From Lentimicrobium sp. (lineage in GTDB: Bacteria > Bacteroidota > Bacteroidia > Bacteroidales > Lentimicrobiaceae), in NCBI GenBank assembly GCA_013336205.1, contig JAAXUD010000014.1, positions 1-14,692 of the forward strand: DNA of 14,692 nt, read 5' to 3'. The position numbers were made by a program, and so were the translations under genes. Shown here piece after piece: positions 13,535 to 14,692 of the stretch. Positions within the stretch are counted from its first letter, which is position 1; each line of letters begins with the position of its first letter. The notes under the pieces are model-generated. The model was not told the DNA's origin and searched no databases. It saw only the letters and a program-made list of their open reading frames with translations.

Positions 13535-14692
13535 TTACAGATAATCAACCTTGCCACTATTCTCTGATAAAAACGGCGCTACCGCCCGGTTATAAATACC
13601 GTGCACCCAGGCAATGGCCATACCGTAATTCGTAACCGGAATCCCGGCGTCTATAGCTGGCTTTAGCCTGTTTATTATCTGTTTCCGGGTGATCATACAA
13701 CCACCGCATTGGATGACCATCGCATAATTATGGATATCCACAGGAATCTTGCTCAGTCCGGCAACCACTTCATATTCCAACTTTTTACCGGTATAATTCC
13801 CAAGCCAACGGGGTATTTTAACCCGGCCGATGTCATCGCAGGAAACATGGTGGGTGCAAGATTCAAGTATCAGTATTCTGTCACCATCCTTCAGATTGGC
13901 AATATGCGGGGTACCTTTAAGATAATTCTGAAAATCACCGCGTTGGCGTGCCAGCAATATGCTGAAACTGGTGAGCGGAATTTCTTTCGGGACCGAGGCA
14001 TCTGCTTTCAGGAAAACCTGGCTATCGGTTATCACCAGGGCCGGCTTTGGGTTCATACGGCGGATAAAACTATCTGCCTCGCGCTCTTTACAAACCACTG
14101 CAATTCCATCGTGGTCAAGAATATCGCGGATCGCCTGAACCTGGGGCAGTATCATCCGGCCTTCCGGTGCTTCAATATCTATAGGCGTTATCAGCAAAAC
14201 AACATCGCCATAAGAAATCAGATCGCCCAACAACGATGGCGAAGTATAAGCTGTTTCAGGAATCAACTTTTGCATGGTAGCAATTACCTTGTCAACCTCA
14301 GACTTCAGGGTAGCACTTAAGTCAATCACCGGAACCTTGTATTGCTCAATCAGTTTAAACCTGAATTCATCTGAAATTGGTACAAGATCACTTTTGTTGT
14401 GAACAATCAGAAATGGAACAGCATTTTCTTCAAACGCTGCCACCAATCCGGTTTCAGGATCACCAAATGAATTGTCAGTAATAACCAGGATAGCCAGATC
14501 GATTATTTTCAGTGCTTCCCGCGATTTGGCAACTCTTTTGGCTCCAAGATCACCCACATCATCAATGCCGGCAGTATCAATAATAATTACCGGACCAATG
14601 CCGGCAATTTCCATTGATTTCTTCACCGGATCGGTGGTGGTGCCGGCAACTTCCGACACAATAGCCAGCTCCTGCCCTGCCAGGGCATTAAT
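13535..14692 (-). CDS. hydF: [FeFe] hydrogenase H-cluster maturation GTPase HydF (5' end off window)
   Basis: Partial gene. The frame stays open to the right edge, giving 385 of perhaps 400 residues. HydF is the scaffold on which HydE and HydG assemble the [2Fe] subcluster before transfer to apo-hydrogenase. The visible start INALAGQELAI follows directly on where the Walker A loop would end. Then come GTTTDP (switch I/G2), DTAGIDD (G3, DxxG) and NKSD (G4); TDNSF and DLSAT are also typical. The C-terminal domain carries the [4Fe-4S] ligands: CTHH, then 46 residues from the His of CxH to the residue before CGGC. That residue is Gln here rather than the common His. The GTG at 14657-14659 is an internal codon (Val), not the start. 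Partner genes hydE, hydG and hydA are not in the window. Confidence 0.95.
   Translation of the reverse strand: MNALAGQELAIVSEVAGTTTDPVKKSMEIAGIGPVIIIDTAGIDDVGDLGAKRVAKSREALKIIDLAILVITDNSFGDPETGLVAAFEENAVPFLIVHNKSDLVPISDEFRFKLIEQYKVPVIDLSATLKSEVDKVIATMQKLIPETAYTSPSLLGDLISYGDVVLLITPIDIEAPEGRMILPQVQAIRDILDHDGIAVVCKEREADSFIRRMNPKPALVITDSQVFLKADASVPKEIPLTSFSILLARQRGDFQNYLKGTPHIANLKDGDRILILESCTHHVSCDDIGRVKIPRWLGNYTGKKLEYEVVAGLSKIPVDIHNYAMVIQCGGCMITRKQIINRLKPAIDAGIPVTNYGMAIAWVHGIYNRAVAPFLSENSGKVDYL

Noticed and set aside
13709..14320. Open frame of 203 codons on the plus strand antisense to hydF
   Set aside because: No recognisable domain, and it lies inside a conserved gene with all GTPase and Cys motifs on the other strand.
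14657..14659. GTG as the true start of hydF
   Set aside because: The frame stays open upstream to the window edge and encodes INALAGQELAI, which matches the HydF GTPase segment just after the P-loop. The gene is simply cut by the window.

Overview
The window comes from an anaerobic, fermentative member of the Bacteroidota, probably a Bacteroidales/Marinilabiliales-type organism. This is inferred from three things. Two large secreted proteins end in type IX secretion (T9SS) sorting domains (…YPNPSNG… and …LPNPTNG…). The Rnf operon has the order rnfBCDGEA with rseC nearby. A HydF homologue implies an [FeFe] hydrogenase. All eleven genes are read on the minus strand, so in transcription order the window runs from its right edge to its left.

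Layout in transcription order: (1) hydF, cut by the right edge and lacking its Walker A region (13535-14692). (2) A short-chain dehydrogenase (12635-13336) followed 20 nt later by rseC (12195-12614). (3) A 1045-aa T9SS-exported protein (8887-12024) with four exact 87-residue, cysteine-paired repeats, closed by a good intrinsic terminator at 8829-8869. (4) A 480-bp AT-rich control region (8407-8886). (5) The complete rnfB-C-D-G-E-A operon (8406 down to 3312), tightly spaced, with rnfB starting at GTG and rnfC at TTG behind good Shine-Dalgarno sequences. (6) A 497-bp spacer (2815-3311). (7) A T9SS-exported GH5 glycoside hydrolase with two CBM6-like modules (97-2814).

How the genes fit together: the secreted GH5 enzyme would hydrolyse plant- or algal-type polysaccharide outside the cell. 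Sugar fermentation yields reduced ferredoxin. Rnf oxidises ferredoxin with NAD+ and pumps ions. HydF helps build the [FeFe] hydrogenase, which would be the alternative ferredoxin outlet as H2. RseC is the usual companion of Rnf in this phylum, but here it is separated from rnfB by the large T9SS gene and its terminator.

The most unexplained signal lies between genes. The spacers after hydF and after rnfA both carry degenerate tandem arrays with a strict 7-nt period. In both, the heptad blocks are split by a palindromic element. A third spacer, between rseC and the T9SS gene, carries an 8-nt-period mini-array. No transposase, CRISPR array, tRNA or rRNA was seen.
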